This document shows, in pieces, positions 43,785-52,416 of a DNA stretch of 64,000 nucleotides. The stretch spans positions 1,674,001 to 1,738,000 of the forward strand of contig NZ_LR134356.1 in NCBI RefSeq assembly GCF_900637195.1, written 5' to 3'. The position numbers and the translations under genes are program-made. Below the pieces are notes generated by a model, which was given only the letters and a program-made list of their open reading frames with translations, did not search any database and was not told the DNA's origin. Origin of the DNA: Mycolicibacterium aurum. Lineage in GTDB: Bacteria; Actinomycetota; Actinomycetes; Mycobacteriales; Mycobacteriaceae. Each line of letters begins with the position of its first letter. The stretch's first letter is position 1.

Positions 43785-45278
43785 TCAGGCGTTTTCGGGG
43801 AAGCCGAGGTTGATGCCGCCGTGGCTGGGGTCGAGCCAGCGTTGGGTGATGGCTTTTTGGCGGGTGAAGAAGTTGACGCCGTCCATGCCGTGGGCGTGGC
43901 TGTCGCCGAAGAGGGAGTTTTTCCAGCCGCCGAAGCTGTAGTAGGCCATGGGGACGGGGATGGGGACGTTGATGCCGACCATGCCGACCTGGACTTCGTT
44001 TTGGAAGCGGCGGGCGGCGCCGCCGTCGTTGGTGAAGATCGCGGTGCCGTTGCCGTAGGGGTTGGTGTTGATCAATTCCAGGGCTTGGTCGTAGGTGTCG
44101 ACGCGGACGACGGAGAGGACGGGGCCGAAGATTTCGTCGGTGTAGACGCTCATCTGGGGGGTGACGTTGTCGAGCAGGGTGGGGCCGAGCCAGAAGCCGT
44201 CTGCGGCGCCGTTGGCGGTGACGGTGCGGCCGTCGACGACGACTTTGGCGCCGTCGGCTTCGCCGGCGTCGATGTAGGAGGCGACTTTGTCGCGGTGGGC
44301 TTGGGTGACCAGGGGGCCCATGTCGGAGTCTCCTGCGCCGTCGCCGATTGTGAGGTCGGTGGTGCGTGCGGCGATTTTGGCGACCAGGTCGTCGGCGATC
44401 GGGCCGACCGCGACGGCGGCGCTGATGGCCATGCAGCGTTCTCCGGCGGAGCCGAAGCCGGCGTTGACCATGGCATCGGCGGCCAGGTCCAGGTCGGCGT
44501 CGGGCAGGATCACGGCGTGGTTTTTCGCCCCGCCCAGGGCTTGGACGCGTTTGCCGGCGGCGGTGCCGGTGGCGTAGACGTATTGGGCGATGGGGGTGGA
44601 TCCGACGAAGGACACCGAGGCGATCTTGGGGTTGGTCAGCAGTTCGTCGACGGCGGTCTTGTCGCCGTGCAGGACGTTGAACACTCCGGCGGGGAGGCCG
44701 GCTTCGGCCCACAGCGCGGCGATCCACAGTGCGGCGGTGGGGTCTTTTTCCGAGGGTTTGAGTACGACGGTGTTGCCGCAGGCGATGGCGATGGGGAAGA
44801 ACCACATCGGGACCATGGCGGGGAAGTTGAAGGGGGAGATGACTCCGACCACGCCCAGGGGTTGGCGGATGGAGTAGACGTCGACCTTGGTGGAGGCGTT
44901 TTCGGTGAATCCGCCTTTGAGGAGGTGGGGGATGCCGCAGGCGAACTCGACGACTTCCTGGCCGCGCGAGACTTCGCCGAGGGCATCGGAGACCACTTTG
45001 CCGTGCTCGCTGGTGATGATCTCGGCGAGTTCACCCTTGCGCTCGTTGAGCAACTCGCGGAATTTGAACAGGATCTGAGTCCTCTTGGCCAGCGAGGTGT
45101 CGCGCCACTGCGGGAACGCCGCGGCGGCGGCATCGATGACCACACGCGCGTCCTCCACCGACGCCAACGCCACCTGCCCGGTCGTCTCACCCGTAGCCGG
45201 ATTCGTCACCGCAGCAGTCGCACTGCTCGCGCCAGCGAAGGCCTCGTTGTTCACCCAATGCGAAATCGTCTGTGCCAT
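43785..45278 (-). CDS. mmsA: Methylmalonate-semialdehyde dehydrogenase (CoA-acylating)
   Basis: 497 aa. MmsA hallmarks: PFNFPAMVPMWFFPIAIACGN, VGSTPIAQYVY, GGAKNHAVILPDAD, nucleophile Cys in GSAGERCMAISA, and QVGMVGINVPIPVPMAYYSFGGWK. The final MmsA-specific QKAITQRW is present. It converts methylmalonate semialdehyde (valine, thymine or inositol breakdown) to propionyl-CoA with NAD and CoA. Divergent from a PucR regulator with an inverted-repeat operator, so likely induced by a catabolite. Its antisense strand is open over nearly its whole length; that frame is a shadow. Confidence 0.96.
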   Translation of the reverse strand: MAQTISHWVNNEAFAGASSATAAVTNPATGETTGQVALASVEDARVVIDAAAAAFPQWRDTSLAKRTQILFKFRELLNERKGELAEIITSEHGKVVSDALGEVSRGQEVVEFACGIPHLLKGGFTENASTKVDVYSIRQPLGVVGVISPFNFPAMVPMWFFPIAIACGNTVVLKPSEKDPTAALWIAALWAEAGLPAGVFNVLHGDKTAVDELLTNPKIASVSFVGSTPIAQYVYATGTAAGKRVQALGGAKNHAVILPDADLDLAADAMVNAGFGSAGERCMAISAAVAVGPIADDLVAKIAARTTDLTIGDGAGDSDMGPLVTQAHRDKVASYIDAGEADGAKVVVDGRTVTANGAADGFWLGPTLLDNVTPQMSVYTDEIFGPVLSVVRVDTYDQALELINTNPYGNGTAIFTNDGGAARRFQNEVQVGMVGINVPIPVPMAYYSFGGWKNSLFGDSHAHGMDGVNFFTRQKAITQRWLDPSHGGINLGFPENA

Positions 45279-45369
45279 CTATCGGTGCCTTCCAGCGTTG
45301 TCGACTCCGAGCACGTACGCGCACGGGGATACCCCAAGTATTCATGCGCTGTCGTCGCTACGACGCAGC

Positions 45370-45405
45370 AGAGTGTCACCGATTCGGGTTCGATGGTTAC
45401 ACTCT
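45370..45405. promoter_or_regulatory. Operator and -10 of the second PucR gene
   Basis: AGAGTGTCACC (45370-45380) and GGTTACACTCT (45395-45405) are inverted 11-base arms with one mismatch. The right arm contains TACACT (45398-45403), a good -10 that is 6 bases before the ATG at 45410. This suggests a leaderless transcript under autorepression. Confidence 0.6.
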
Positions 45406-45409
45406 GTAA

Positions 45410-47017
45410 ATGCCGCTCACGCTCGCCGAAGTGGTTGCACTTCCGGTGATGACCGCCGGCGCGCCCGAGGTGCTCAGCGCACGCCACTGGAACGAGACCA
45501 TTCGGTGGGTGCACAGTAGCGACCTCGCCGATCTGTCCACTCTTCTGCAGGGCGGCGAGCTCGTCTTGACCACCGGTGCCGCGCTGGCACGGTCGCCGCG
45601 GAAATACCTGCGGAGGTTGGCGGCAGCCGGCGCCGTCGGCGTCGTCGTCGAGCTGGGCTCGATCATCGACGAATTACCCGGCGAAGTCGGAATCGTTGCC
45701 GAAGAAGCCGACATCGCTCTCGTCGTGCTCCACCGAAGAATCCGCTTCGTCGAGCTCACCGAGGCGGTGCATCGTATCCTCGTGGCCGATCAGTACGAGG
45801 AGGTCGAGTTCGACCGCACCGTGCACAGGACCTTCACCGAGCTCAGCATGCGGCGCGCATCGATGAGCACCATCGTCGATGCCGCCGCCCGCATCCTGGA
45901 AGAACCTGTGGTGCTTGAGGATCTGTCGCACCAGGCCCTCGCCGTATCATCCGGCGTACCGGCCGATCTGCTCGCCGACTGGGAGCGGCGTTCCCGCCGA
46001 AGTCCCGGACGCAGCGGTGACAGTGAACCGTGGGCGGTCACCGGTGTCGGCCCCCGCTCGCAACTGTGGGGGCGCCTGGTGATTCCGTGCGCACCATCGG
46101 ACACCATTCGCGCGACGACCACGCTTGAGCGGGCGGCGGCCGCACTGGCCATGCACCGCATGATCGAACAGGACCGCACGAGCGTGCAGCATCAGGCACA
46201 GAGCGGGCTCATCGACGATGTGCTGCGTGGCCGGCTCTCGGACGACCGGGACGTCGCCGCGCGCGCCGCAGCACTGGGATTGCGCAGTGCCGCGCACTAC
46301 CTACCGGTGAATGTGCGGGTGGCCCGCGGCCCGGAGATGTTCGACCCGGTCGCCGGACATCGCCGCAACGTGGCACTTCTCGACGCTGTCGCGCATACCG
46401 TCAACGCATCCGGCCATTCCGGGCTGTTCGCTCTTCGCGGAGATGGAGAGGTGGGTGTCGTTCTCGCACTGAAGAATTCGCGATCAGTGCCGGGGGACAA
46501 GCCGCTGGAAGCGCTCTCAATCCGAATCCGCGCCGAGGTCGAACGGGTGGAAGGCACTGATGCCTCCGTCGTCGCGCTGGGGCCATCGGCTGAGCATGTG
46601 ACCGACGCCATCTCAGGACTGGCCGAAGCCGCCGACATCGCTGAGGTCGCCCTGACGATGCGTGGCGCCGGCAAGCCGTTCTATCGCGCATCCGACGTCA
46701 GACTGCGAGGACTGATCGCACTGCTGCGCGACGATCGCAGACTCCAGCGGTTCGCCGAGTCCGAGCTGAAGGCTTTACTGTCCACCGACGGGAGCGCCAG
46801 TCCCACGAATTTGACGGTGCTCCGCGAGTACCTTCGCCTGGCAGGCAACAAAGCGGCAGTCGCGGAGCGCCTGCACATGAGCAGACCGGCACTCTACAAG
46901 CGGCTCCGGACGATTCGTGACGCGCTGGGTGTCGACATCGACGACGGCGAGTCGATGACGTCACTGCACGTCGCGTTGATGATCATGGAGAATTCGGGCG
47001 ACCAGCGGCCGAACTAG
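45410..47017 (+). CDS. PucR/CdaR-family transcriptional regulator 2
   Basis: 535 aa; the ATG is likely the first transcribed codon since a -10 lies 6 bases upstream. A PucR N-terminal ligand domain (ITLAEV-type start MPLTLAEVVALPVM; LVLTTGAALA; GVVVELGSIIDELP), a central CdaR GGDEF-like region, and a C-terminal HTH_30 (GNKAAVAERLHMSRPALYKRLRTI). It is divergent from mmsA, so it is probably the regulator of propionate or semialdehyde metabolism. The effector is unknown. Confidence 0.93.
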   Translation: MPLTLAEVVALPVMTAGAPEVLSARHWNETIRWVHSSDLADLSTLLQGGELVLTTGAALARSPRKYLRRLAAAGAVGVVVELGSIIDELPGEVGIVAEEADIALVVLHRRIRFVELTEAVHRILVADQYEEVEFDRTVHRTFTELSMRRASMSTIVDAAARILEEPVVLEDLSHQALAVSSGVPADLLADWERRSRRSPGRSGDSEPWAVTGVGPRSQLWGRLVIPCAPSDTIRATTTLERAAAALAMHRMIEQDRTSVQHQAQSGLIDDVLRGRLSDDRDVAARAAALGLRSAAHYLPVNVRVARGPEMFDPVAGHRRNVALLDAVAHTVNASGHSGLFALRGDGEVGVVLALKNSRSVPGDKPLEALSIRIRAEVERVEGTDASVVALGPSAEHVTDAISGLAEAADIAEVALTMRGAGKPFYRASDVRLRGLIALLRDDRRLQRFAESELKALLSTDGSASPTNLTVLREYLRLAGNKAAVAERLHMSRPALYKRLRTIRDALGVDIDDGESMTSLHVALMIMENSGDQRPN

Positions 47018-47033
47018 TCCCTGATATGCACCT

Positions 47034-47432
47034 CTAGAGGCACCCGAGCGCCGCCAGCGCGCACGCTTCGTCCTCGGCGGCGCTCGCGCCGCTGACACCG
47101 ATTCCGCCGACGACGACTCCCTCGACCGAAATCGGGACGCCACCACCGAAGATCACGAATCGACCGCCGCCGTTGGCGTGCAATCCGAAGAGTTCTCCGC
47201 CGGGGGCGGCCAGAGTCGCGAGTTCCGATGTGGCGATGCGGTTCGCCACCGCGGTATAGGCCTTGTCCACGGCGAGAACCGGACCTGCGATCTCCGCGCC
47301 GTCCATCCTGCCGAATGCGATGAGATGCCCGCCGGCATCGACCACCGCAGCGGATACCAGCAGCGATCGGCTCGTGGCTTCCGCGTGCGCCGCGTCGATC
47401 ATGCGTAGCGCCGTCGCCAGGTCGACAGTCAT
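47034..47432 (-). CDS. GlcG/HbpS-family (DUF336) protein
   Basis: 132 aa from ATG 47432, with AAGG upstream; the open frame further upstream is Arg/Pro-rich and not used. GlcG/HbpS-like features are SAAVVDAGGHLIAFGRMDGA, KAYTAVA, and GGGVPISVEGVVVGGIGVSGA. Members form octamers and bind heme or small aldehydes, or act beside glycolate and propanediol genes. It is convergent with the second PucR gene. The role is unknown. Confidence 0.88.
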   Translation of the reverse strand: MTVDLATALRMIDAAHAEATSRSLLVSAAVVDAGGHLIAFGRMDGAEIAGPVLAVDKAYTAVANRIATSELATLAAPGGELFGLHANGGGRFVIFGGGVPISVEGVVVGGIGVSGASAAEDEACALAALGCL

Positions 47433-47849
47433 GCCTTGATCACCGAGACAACATAGCCCGGATTTCGCTGGGGACACCACCGTCGGAACGGAGCGAACCG
47501 GCCCCGCAGCAAAGGCGGGCCCTTTGGGACGATTAGGTCCAGCCATTACCCGCGGGTAGTGTTCGCAGTGTTGGTGCTAAAGATACTGGCACCACAGTCA
47601 AGTCCGGAATGGTTCTGCATCGCTTGCCGTGAGCCATCTCGAATCCGGACGTCATTGCATTCATTCGATGGCGGCAGCAACATGCCGCGCTTGTTGAATC
47701 GCGCATCCATGTGACTGGGCTGTTGCCCAGTGATCTCTCCACCGGCCCTCCGGGAACGCTGTCGGGAAAAATCGCTGCGCGCCAGTGAAAGTCGCCCACC
47801 TATTCATCGTCGTGGTCGCTTTGCGGCCCGGCATCAGAAGGAGAATCAC
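47433..47849. other. Intergenic region with a TACCCGCGGGTA palindrome
   Basis: No coding frame with a start signal is seen before 47850. TACCCGCGGGTA (47547-47558) is a perfect 12-base palindrome about 115 bases upstream of the DUF336 start and could be an operator. No tRNA or known riboswitch pattern is visible. Confidence 0.5.
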
Positions 47850-48167
47850 ATGACCACCAATAATCCCACCGCTGATCACCGCTCGGCCACACCGACGGCC
47901 TACAGCGCGGTTGATGCCCAACCCACCCGGACGCCGGTGCGGCGCGGCGATGAGACCAAGGCTGCCTACAAGACCACTGAATTCATCGTCTACGTCGTCG
48001 CCGTTGTCGGCGTCCTGCTGGCATCGTTCCTCGTCAGCACCACCGAAGCCCACGAGGATTACTTCAGGGCCGACCGCGCATGGTTCTACGTCGTGATCCT
48101 GAGCGTGGCGTACATGGTGAGTCGCGGACTGGCGAAGTCCGGCAGCCGCCACCACGACGACGCATAG
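47850..48167 (+). CDS. Small two-helix membrane protein
   Basis: 105 aa; AGAAGGAGAA at 47836-47845 is a very strong ribosome site. A polar N terminus of about 40 residues is followed by two predicted helices (FIVYVVAVVGVLLASFLVS and WFYVVILSVAYMVS), a loop with acidic residues, and a His/Asp-rich tail. I do not recognise a family with a known function; similar small proteins occur near stress genes in mycobacteria. It is convergent with the sigma factor gene. Confidence 0.85.
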   Translation: MTTNNPTADHRSATPTAYSAVDAQPTRTPVRRGDETKAAYKTTEFIVYVVAVVGVLLASFLVSTTEAHEDYFRADRAWFYVVILSVAYMVSRGLAKSGSRHHDDA

Positions 48168-48242
48168 TCCACCAGAGCGGCCCCGCGGTCATGGATGAAT
48201 CAACCGCGCCAGGGGATTCCGCACAGCCTTGACGCACCGATT

Positions 48243-48276
48243 GCCCCCGCCCAGTGCTGCACGCACTGGCGGGGGC
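48243..48276 (-). terminator. Hairpin downstream of the SigF-family gene
   Basis: GCCCCCGCCCAGTGC (48243-48257) pairs with GCACTGGCGGGGGC (48263-48276) with one bulged base and a 5-base loop. It is just beyond the minus-strand stop at 48288 and suits a terminator; no U-tract follows. Confidence 0.65.
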
Positions 48277-48287
48277 ACTCGCATGCA

Positions 48288-49163
48288 TCACCGCCGTGCG
48301 GCAAGCAGCTGCCTGGAGTCAGACTGTTCGGGTCGGTCACAGTGTTGCTGCGACACGGGCACTGCATCCACGCGCGGCGTCGGCAGCGTGGGAGTCAGCG
48401 CCTGTTCCCGCAGGGTCGCCAGGGAACGCGCGAGAAGGCGCGACACATGCATCTGAGAGATCCCCAGACGGCTGGCGATCTGACTCTGAGTCATGTTGTC
48501 GAAGAAGCGAAGTCCCAAGATGGCGCGTTCGCGTTCGGACAGCTTGGCGATCAGCGGGCGCACCGCCTCGGCATCGACGATGCGGTCGAGGTCGACGTCC
48601 ACCAACCCGAAACTGTCGCCCACCATCCGTGAGTCTTCGTCGTCCACTTCCCGCCGGGTCGTGTCGTAGGACACGGTGGAGTACGCGCTTGAGGCGATCT
48701 GCGCTTGGACCACCTCGTCGCGGTCGATCTCCAGATGGTGGGCGATCTCACTGGCGGTCGGCGGGCGTTCCAACAGCTGATAGAGCTCATCTCGGGCCCG
48801 ATTAATCTGCGGGCCAAGCTCTTTCATTCTTCTCGGCACCTTGACCGACCATCCGCAATCACGGAAGTACCGGCGCACCTCACCCATCATGGTCGGAACG
48901 GCGAAGGCCAGGAACTGTGAACCGAACTCTGGATCGAAGCGGTTCACCGCCTGAATCAGACCCACCCGCGCGACCTGCACAAGATCGTCGGCCGCTTCAC
49001 CGCGGTTGTCGAAGCGTCGCGCAATGTGGTCGGCGAGGGGCAGGCATCGTGCAATGATTGCCTCCCGCTGGCGCCGGTACTCGGCCGACTGCTCGTCCAA
49101 CGCCGCGAGATTGGCGAACATCTCCGCGATATCGGCATATTCGGACCTGGTTTGTGACGTCAC
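48288..49163 (-). CDS. sigF: SigF-family RNA polymerase sigma factor
   Basis: 291 aa. The core follows Mycobacterium tuberculosis SigF as I remember it: RCLPLADHIARRF (region 2.1), DDLVQVARVGLIQAVNRFD (2.2), FAVPTMMGEVRRYFRD and WSVKVPRR (2.3-3.0), and LRFFDNMTQSQIASRLGISQMHVSRLLARSLA (region 4). A C-terminal tail of about 40 residues is longer than usual. Typical sigF lies beside an anti-sigma gene (rsbW/usfX); none is adjacent here, so it is probably an extra SigF-type paralogue. A SigF-consensus promoter lies 1.4 kb away before the Mn-catalase. Confidence 0.93.
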   Translation of the reverse strand: MTSQTRSEYADIAEMFANLAALDEQSAEYRRQREAIIARCLPLADHIARRFDNRGEAADDLVQVARVGLIQAVNRFDPEFGSQFLAFAVPTMMGEVRRYFRDCGWSVKVPRRMKELGPQINRARDELYQLLERPPTASEIAHHLEIDRDEVVQAQIASSAYSTVSYDTTRREVDDEDSRMVGDSFGLVDVDLDRIVDAEAVRPLIAKLSERERAILGLRFFDNMTQSQIASRLGISQMHVSRLLARSLATLREQALTPTLPTPRVDAVPVSQQHCDRPEQSDSRQLLAARR

Positions 49164-49311
49164 TGGAGAGCCCTTCGTCCGCCAGACTTGATGAAAGCGG
49201 CTCAGAGCGTGAACCTGGCAGGGTGCGCGGCGGGCCTCGGCTAGACCTCACGGCGCAGAGAGCACAATAATTATCGCGCCTCAGTGCTGAACACTGTGGC
49301 CGATGACCAGC

Positions 49312-49851
49312 CTAGACCTCTCCCCGGGTGCGCGCATCGCATCGCCGCGAATGCGATAGCCGGGGTTCATGATCTCGGTCCGCGCCAGCCGCCCGTCGCT
49401 GCGCCGGGGTCACGCCTGCCGATGGACAATGCGACGGGAAAAGCTCTGCCAATAGCGCCATTTCAGCTACGGTCACCCAGGACGGATTGGCGTGCTGCGG
49501 CGCTCGGAACACCTCCATCGACGCCAAGCCGCGGACAAAGAGCAATTCGGCAGCTGTCAGCGGTTGGTCGAACAGGGGAATGTGGACTGGCACCTGAAGC
49601 CGACCATCCTCGTCGAAGGCGTCGCCGGTCACTCGACCGGCGCCCCATACGCCCCGTTGCGGGTGTGCCGAGACCCAGAACAGCACCGGCTGCCCGGCCC
49701 GGATGAGTCGCGAGCGGTAATTGGCGGCAACACACCAGGACCGCTTGGCCTCGCCGGCCGCACGCATCGGCTCGACAGGTGTTCGGCGCGGATTGCACTT
49801 GATGACCCATGCTCCGAGCGTCTCGGCGGTGACGTTGCGTGCTGCTGCCAC
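49312..49851 (-). CDS. EVE-domain protein
   Basis: 179 aa from GTG 49851, 15 bases after the hemerythrin stop. The EVE fold (PUA-like) is suggested by WVIKCNPRR, SWCVAANYRSRLIRAGQPVLFWVSAHPQRGVWGAGRV and the late AELLFVRGLASMEVFRAPQHANPSWVTVAE. EVE proteins read modified bases in nucleic acids in other systems. Here it is paired with a hemerythrin in a likely two-gene unit. The role is unknown; the last 40 residues are poorly conserved-looking. Confidence 0.8.
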   Translation of the reverse strand: MAAARNVTAETLGAWVIKCNPRRTPVEPMRAAGEAKRSWCVAANYRSRLIRAGQPVLFWVSAHPQRGVWGAGRVTGDAFDEDGRLQVPVHIPLFDQPLTAAELLFVRGLASMEVFRAPQHANPSWVTVAEMALLAELFPSHCPSAGVTPAQRRAAGADRDHEPRLSHSRRCDARTRGEV

Positions 49852-49866
49852 GCGACAACCGCCCGA

Positions 49867-50433
49867 TTACCTGAGTGCGGAGTCGATGAAGTCGCGCGCG
49901 CGATCGAGCATCGAAGCAAAGGGGCCGACCGCGAAATTGAGCTTGGCCGACTCGACGCCCGGGTGCGGTCGGGTCGGAGCGATGGCCTGGGCGGCCTGAA
50001 CTGCGGCCACCATGCGCTTCAGATCGTCCGGGTCGAGGTCGCGTTGGAGCCTGCTGAACTCCTCGGTCTCCTCGCGTTCGGCGTGATCGACCACTGCGCC
50101 CTTGAACAACAGGAGCGCGTCCATGAACTCCTGCGAATCGATGTCCATGCTCTCGAGTGCGGACAGCTGTTCTTTGGCTTCGTGTTCTTCCTGCAGTCGG
50201 GCGTCGACGATGATGTCTCCGCCTTCGATGTCCTGGCGCGCCCGGGGATGGACCACCATCTCTTCGGCGGTCTCGTGCACGGCCAGCAGCTGGCGCAGGT
50301 CGACGAATGCCTTCTCCCGCGCTTCGGACCCGGACGCGTGCACCACGTCGTCGAACATGTCCTTGATCTGGTTGTGCTGATCCCGAAGGAACTCGACCAC
50401 GTCGTCGGTCGACTGCACGAATGTCTCTACCAC
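49867..50433 (-). CDS. Hemerythrin HHE-domain protein
   Basis: 188 aa from GTG 50433, which has AGAAGAGG eight bases upstream; a TTG at 50454 is the alternative. Helix-bundle ligands FLRDQHNQIKDMFDDV, HETAEEMVVHP, EEHEAKEQL and HAEREETEEF match a di-iron HHE hemerythrin. Such proteins bind O2 or respond to nitric oxide or peroxide. It precedes the EVE gene and lies divergent from the Mn-catalase. Three tandem 10-base repeats precede it. Confidence 0.9.
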   Translation of the reverse strand: MVETFVQSTDDVVEFLRDQHNQIKDMFDDVVHASGSEAREKAFVDLRQLLAVHETAEEMVVHPRARQDIEGGDIIVDARLQEEHEAKEQLSALESMDIDSQEFMDALLLFKGAVVDHAEREETEEFSRLQRDLDPDDLKRMVAAVQAAQAIAPTRPHPGVESAKLNFAVGPFASMLDRARDFIDSALR

Positions 50434-50445
50434 AGCGTCTACCTC

Positions 50446-50475
50446 TTCTATCAAGTTCTATCGAGATCTATCGGC
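50446..50475 (-). repeat. Three tandem 10-bp repeats before the hemerythrin gene
   Basis: On the + strand TTCTATCAAG, TTCTATCGAG and ATCTATCGGC follow one another (50446, 50456, 50466), one helical turn apart; read on the coding strand each contains GATAGA. They lie immediately upstream of the ribosome site of the minus-strand gene, so may be a tandem protein-binding site. Confidence 0.5.
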
Positions 50476-50550
50476 TCGGCGCGGGGCTGTGCGCTCAGCT
50501 GCAGGATCCCCGAACGCAAAGCGCTCAAACCGAGCAATCGCCCGCGCCAC

Positions 50551-50575
50551 GTTTGCGCCGTCCGGCCCGGGGTAT
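50551..50575 (+). promoter_or_regulatory. SigF-type promoter upstream of the Mn-catalase
   Basis: GTTT at 50551-50554, a 15-base spacer, and GGGTAT at 50570-50575 give an exact match to the mycobacterial SigF consensus (GTTT, 15-17 bases, GGGTAT). Transcription would start near 50582, giving a 275-base leader before the catalase ATG at 50857. I see no convincing gene in that leader. Confidence 0.75.
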
Positions 50576-50856
50576 CACGGACAAGCCGATCGCTTCCAGC
50601 ACGCGGAGCATCGTTCGGTGACACACGTTGAGGCGGGCCGACGGTCGAGATCCACGCCCGGCCCGCACAACAAGATCAGCGCCTCGGGTCGAATGGTCAG
50701 GGCGGCCCCGCGCACGTTACTTCTCCACGTCGCTGAGCCCTCGTGACGCCTCGATGGGCTGATCAACGTGTCCAACCGGCCGGCCGAGAGCCCGGTCAGA
50801 GAGTCGGCGCTCGTCGAATTGCCGCGCGCCGGCACAGAATTCAGGAGAAAACACCC

Positions 50857-51786
50857 ATGTACCTTCACACTCAGCAGCTCATCTACGAGATCGTCGTCGA
50901 CGAGCCCGATCCCGCCGCAGCGAACGCGCTCCAGGAGGGTCTCGGTGGGCAGTTCGGCGAGATGCGCACGATGATGCAGTACCTGTTCCAGAGCATGAAC
51001 TTTCGCGGTGACGTGGCATCCAAGCCGTACAAGGATCTGCTGCAGGGTGTCGGAACCGAGGAGATCAGCCACGTCGAGCTGATCGGCACCACGATCTCGC
51101 GCCTGCTCGACGGGTCGCCGGCCTACCAGGGCAAGAAGACCGACCCTGTCGACCAGCCCGGCGCCAAGGGTGCCACCCCGCTGAAGATTGCGTTGGACAC
51201 CGGCAACATCCATCACTACCTGGTGGGTGCACAGGGTGCACTGCCGGTCGATGCGGCCGGCAACCCGTGGCTCGGCTCCTACGTCTACAACAGTGGAAAC
51301 CTCGTCCTGGACCTGCTGTACAACCTGATGCTGGAGTCGACGGGACGCCTTCAGAAGTGCCGCATCTACGAGATGACCGACAACAAGACGGCACGCTCGA
51401 CGATCGCGTACCTGATCGTGCGGGACCAAGCCCACGAGAACGCGTTCGCGAAGGCGCTGGAGAGCCTCGGTGTGAACTGGGGTGCGGCCCTGCCGATCCC
51501 GAAGACCAACGCCGAGCAGTTCCCGGAGGTCAAGAAGCTCGTCGACCAGGGACTGCAGAGTGTCCAGTACACCTTCAGCGCCGACGACCAGAGCCAGGCC
51601 GCGAAGCTGTACCGGGGTGCTTCCCCGTCCAACGACGGCACCGAGTTGAGCACCGCAGTCATGCCGGAAGGGTTCCCGATGACCATCGCGCCGGAACGGC
51701 GTGAGGAGTTCTCGCCCGGGCTGGACAAGGAACTGCTGTCGCTCATCCAGGCGACGGCCGAGATCGAGATCACGACCAACGACTAG
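50857..51786 (+). CDS. Manganese (non-heme) catalase
   Basis: 309 aa; CAGGAGAAAAC before the ATG. Dimanganese ligands are present in the family positions: Glu35 (GQFGEMRTMM), Glu69/His72 (TEEISHVEL), Glu160 (NLMLESTGR) and His193 (DQAHENAF). It disproportionates hydrogen peroxide. The C-terminal part (SADDQSQAAKLYRGAS) resembles spore-coat CotJC/KatN relatives. A SigF promoter lies upstream, suggesting stress or stationary-phase control, and a strong hairpin terminates it. Confidence 0.95.
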   Translation: MYLHTQQLIYEIVVDEPDPAAANALQEGLGGQFGEMRTMMQYLFQSMNFRGDVASKPYKDLLQGVGTEEISHVELIGTTISRLLDGSPAYQGKKTDPVDQPGAKGATPLKIALDTGNIHHYLVGAQGALPVDAAGNPWLGSYVYNSGNLVLDLLYNLMLESTGRLQKCRIYEMTDNKTARSTIAYLIVRDQAHENAFAKALESLGVNWGAALPIPKTNAEQFPEVKKLVDQGLQSVQYTFSADDQSQAAKLYRGASPSNDGTELSTAVMPEGFPMTIAPERREEFSPGLDKELLSLIQATAEIEITTND

Positions 51787-51798
51787 TAGTTGTTCCAG

Positions 51799-51839
51799 CT
51801 CTCGGGCGGGTCGGCGTGCGACGCCGGCCCGTCCGAGAG
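51799..51839. terminator. Bidirectional hairpin after the Mn-catalase
   Basis: A 19-base stem (51799-51817 with 51821-51839) has a 3-base loop; the only two mismatches become G-U pairs in RNA. It lies between the catalase and the convergent Ddn-like gene. Confidence 0.8.
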
Positions 51840-51856
51840 TGGTTCGTCGAGTGTTT

Positions 51857-52375
51857 CTAGTCGACCTCGGTGAACACCAGCACCGGTATGGTGCGTCGTC
51901 CCGCCAAGCGTTCGTAATCGGCGTAGGACGGAATGAAGGTCTTCGCGAGGTTCCACAACCGGTCCCGCTCGTCGCCCGCTGCCTCGTGCCCGATGAAGGT
52001 GCCGGTGTAACCGCCGGCCGAGATCGTCACGCGGGGTTCGGCGAGGACGTTGTAGTACCACGCCGGGTGACGGGAGCCGCCGTAGTTCGACGCCACGACG
52101 ACGGCCCGGCCCGCTTCGGTGAAATACGTCAACGGGGTGGTTCGCCGCCGGCCGGTTTTGGCGCCAACGGTGACCAGCAGTAGTTCGGGTGTCACCATCG
52201 CCGACGACAGGCGCCCGCGGCTCAACCTGAGCAGCGGCCGGTCGACGCGGGGAGCCACCCGACGCGCGAGCCACCGGCCGGGGGTGTTGCCGGTCAACCG
52301 GGCGCCGATGCGCAGCAACGGAGAGCCGGCTGTGGGGTCGACCTCGGGGATGCCCATCGCCACGATGTTAGGCAC
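51857..52375 (-). CDS. Ddn-like nitroreductase/F420-dependent oxidoreductase family protein
   Basis: 172 aa from GTG 52375; an ATG 18 bases further in is equally possible. DUF385/Ddn features: LLLVTVGAKTGRRRTTPLTYFTEAGRAVVVASNYGGSRHPAWYYNVLAEPRV-type region (broken here into TGRRRTTPL, ASNYGGSRHPAWYYNV, EPRVTI) and RDRLW. These proteins use deazaflavin F420 to reduce quinones or nitro compounds. Convergent with the Mn-catalase and divergent from an SRPBCC protein. It may contribute to redox balance; the substrate is unknown. Confidence 0.92.
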   Translation of the reverse strand: MPNIVAMGIPEVDPTAGSPLLRIGARLTGNTPGRWLARRVAPRVDRPLLRLSRGRLSSAMVTPELLLVTVGAKTGRRRTTPLTYFTEAGRAVVVASNYGGSRHPAWYYNVLAEPRVTISAGGYTGTFIGHEAAGDERDRLWNLAKTFIPSYADYERLAGRRTIPVLVFTEVD

Positions 52376-52416
52376 TGCGCGGTTTCGACGAGCGTCGGCC
52401 TGGCTATGGTCACGGC

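Noticed and set aside
43734-45449. Long + strand open frame (571 codons) opposite mmsA
   Set aside because: The minus strand encodes a full MmsA with all motifs; the + frame has GDG/VGG-rich composition and no ribosome site.
47031-47040. CCTCTAGAGG palindrome between convergent pucR and DUF336 genes
   Set aside because: No loop and short stem; not strong enough to call a terminator.
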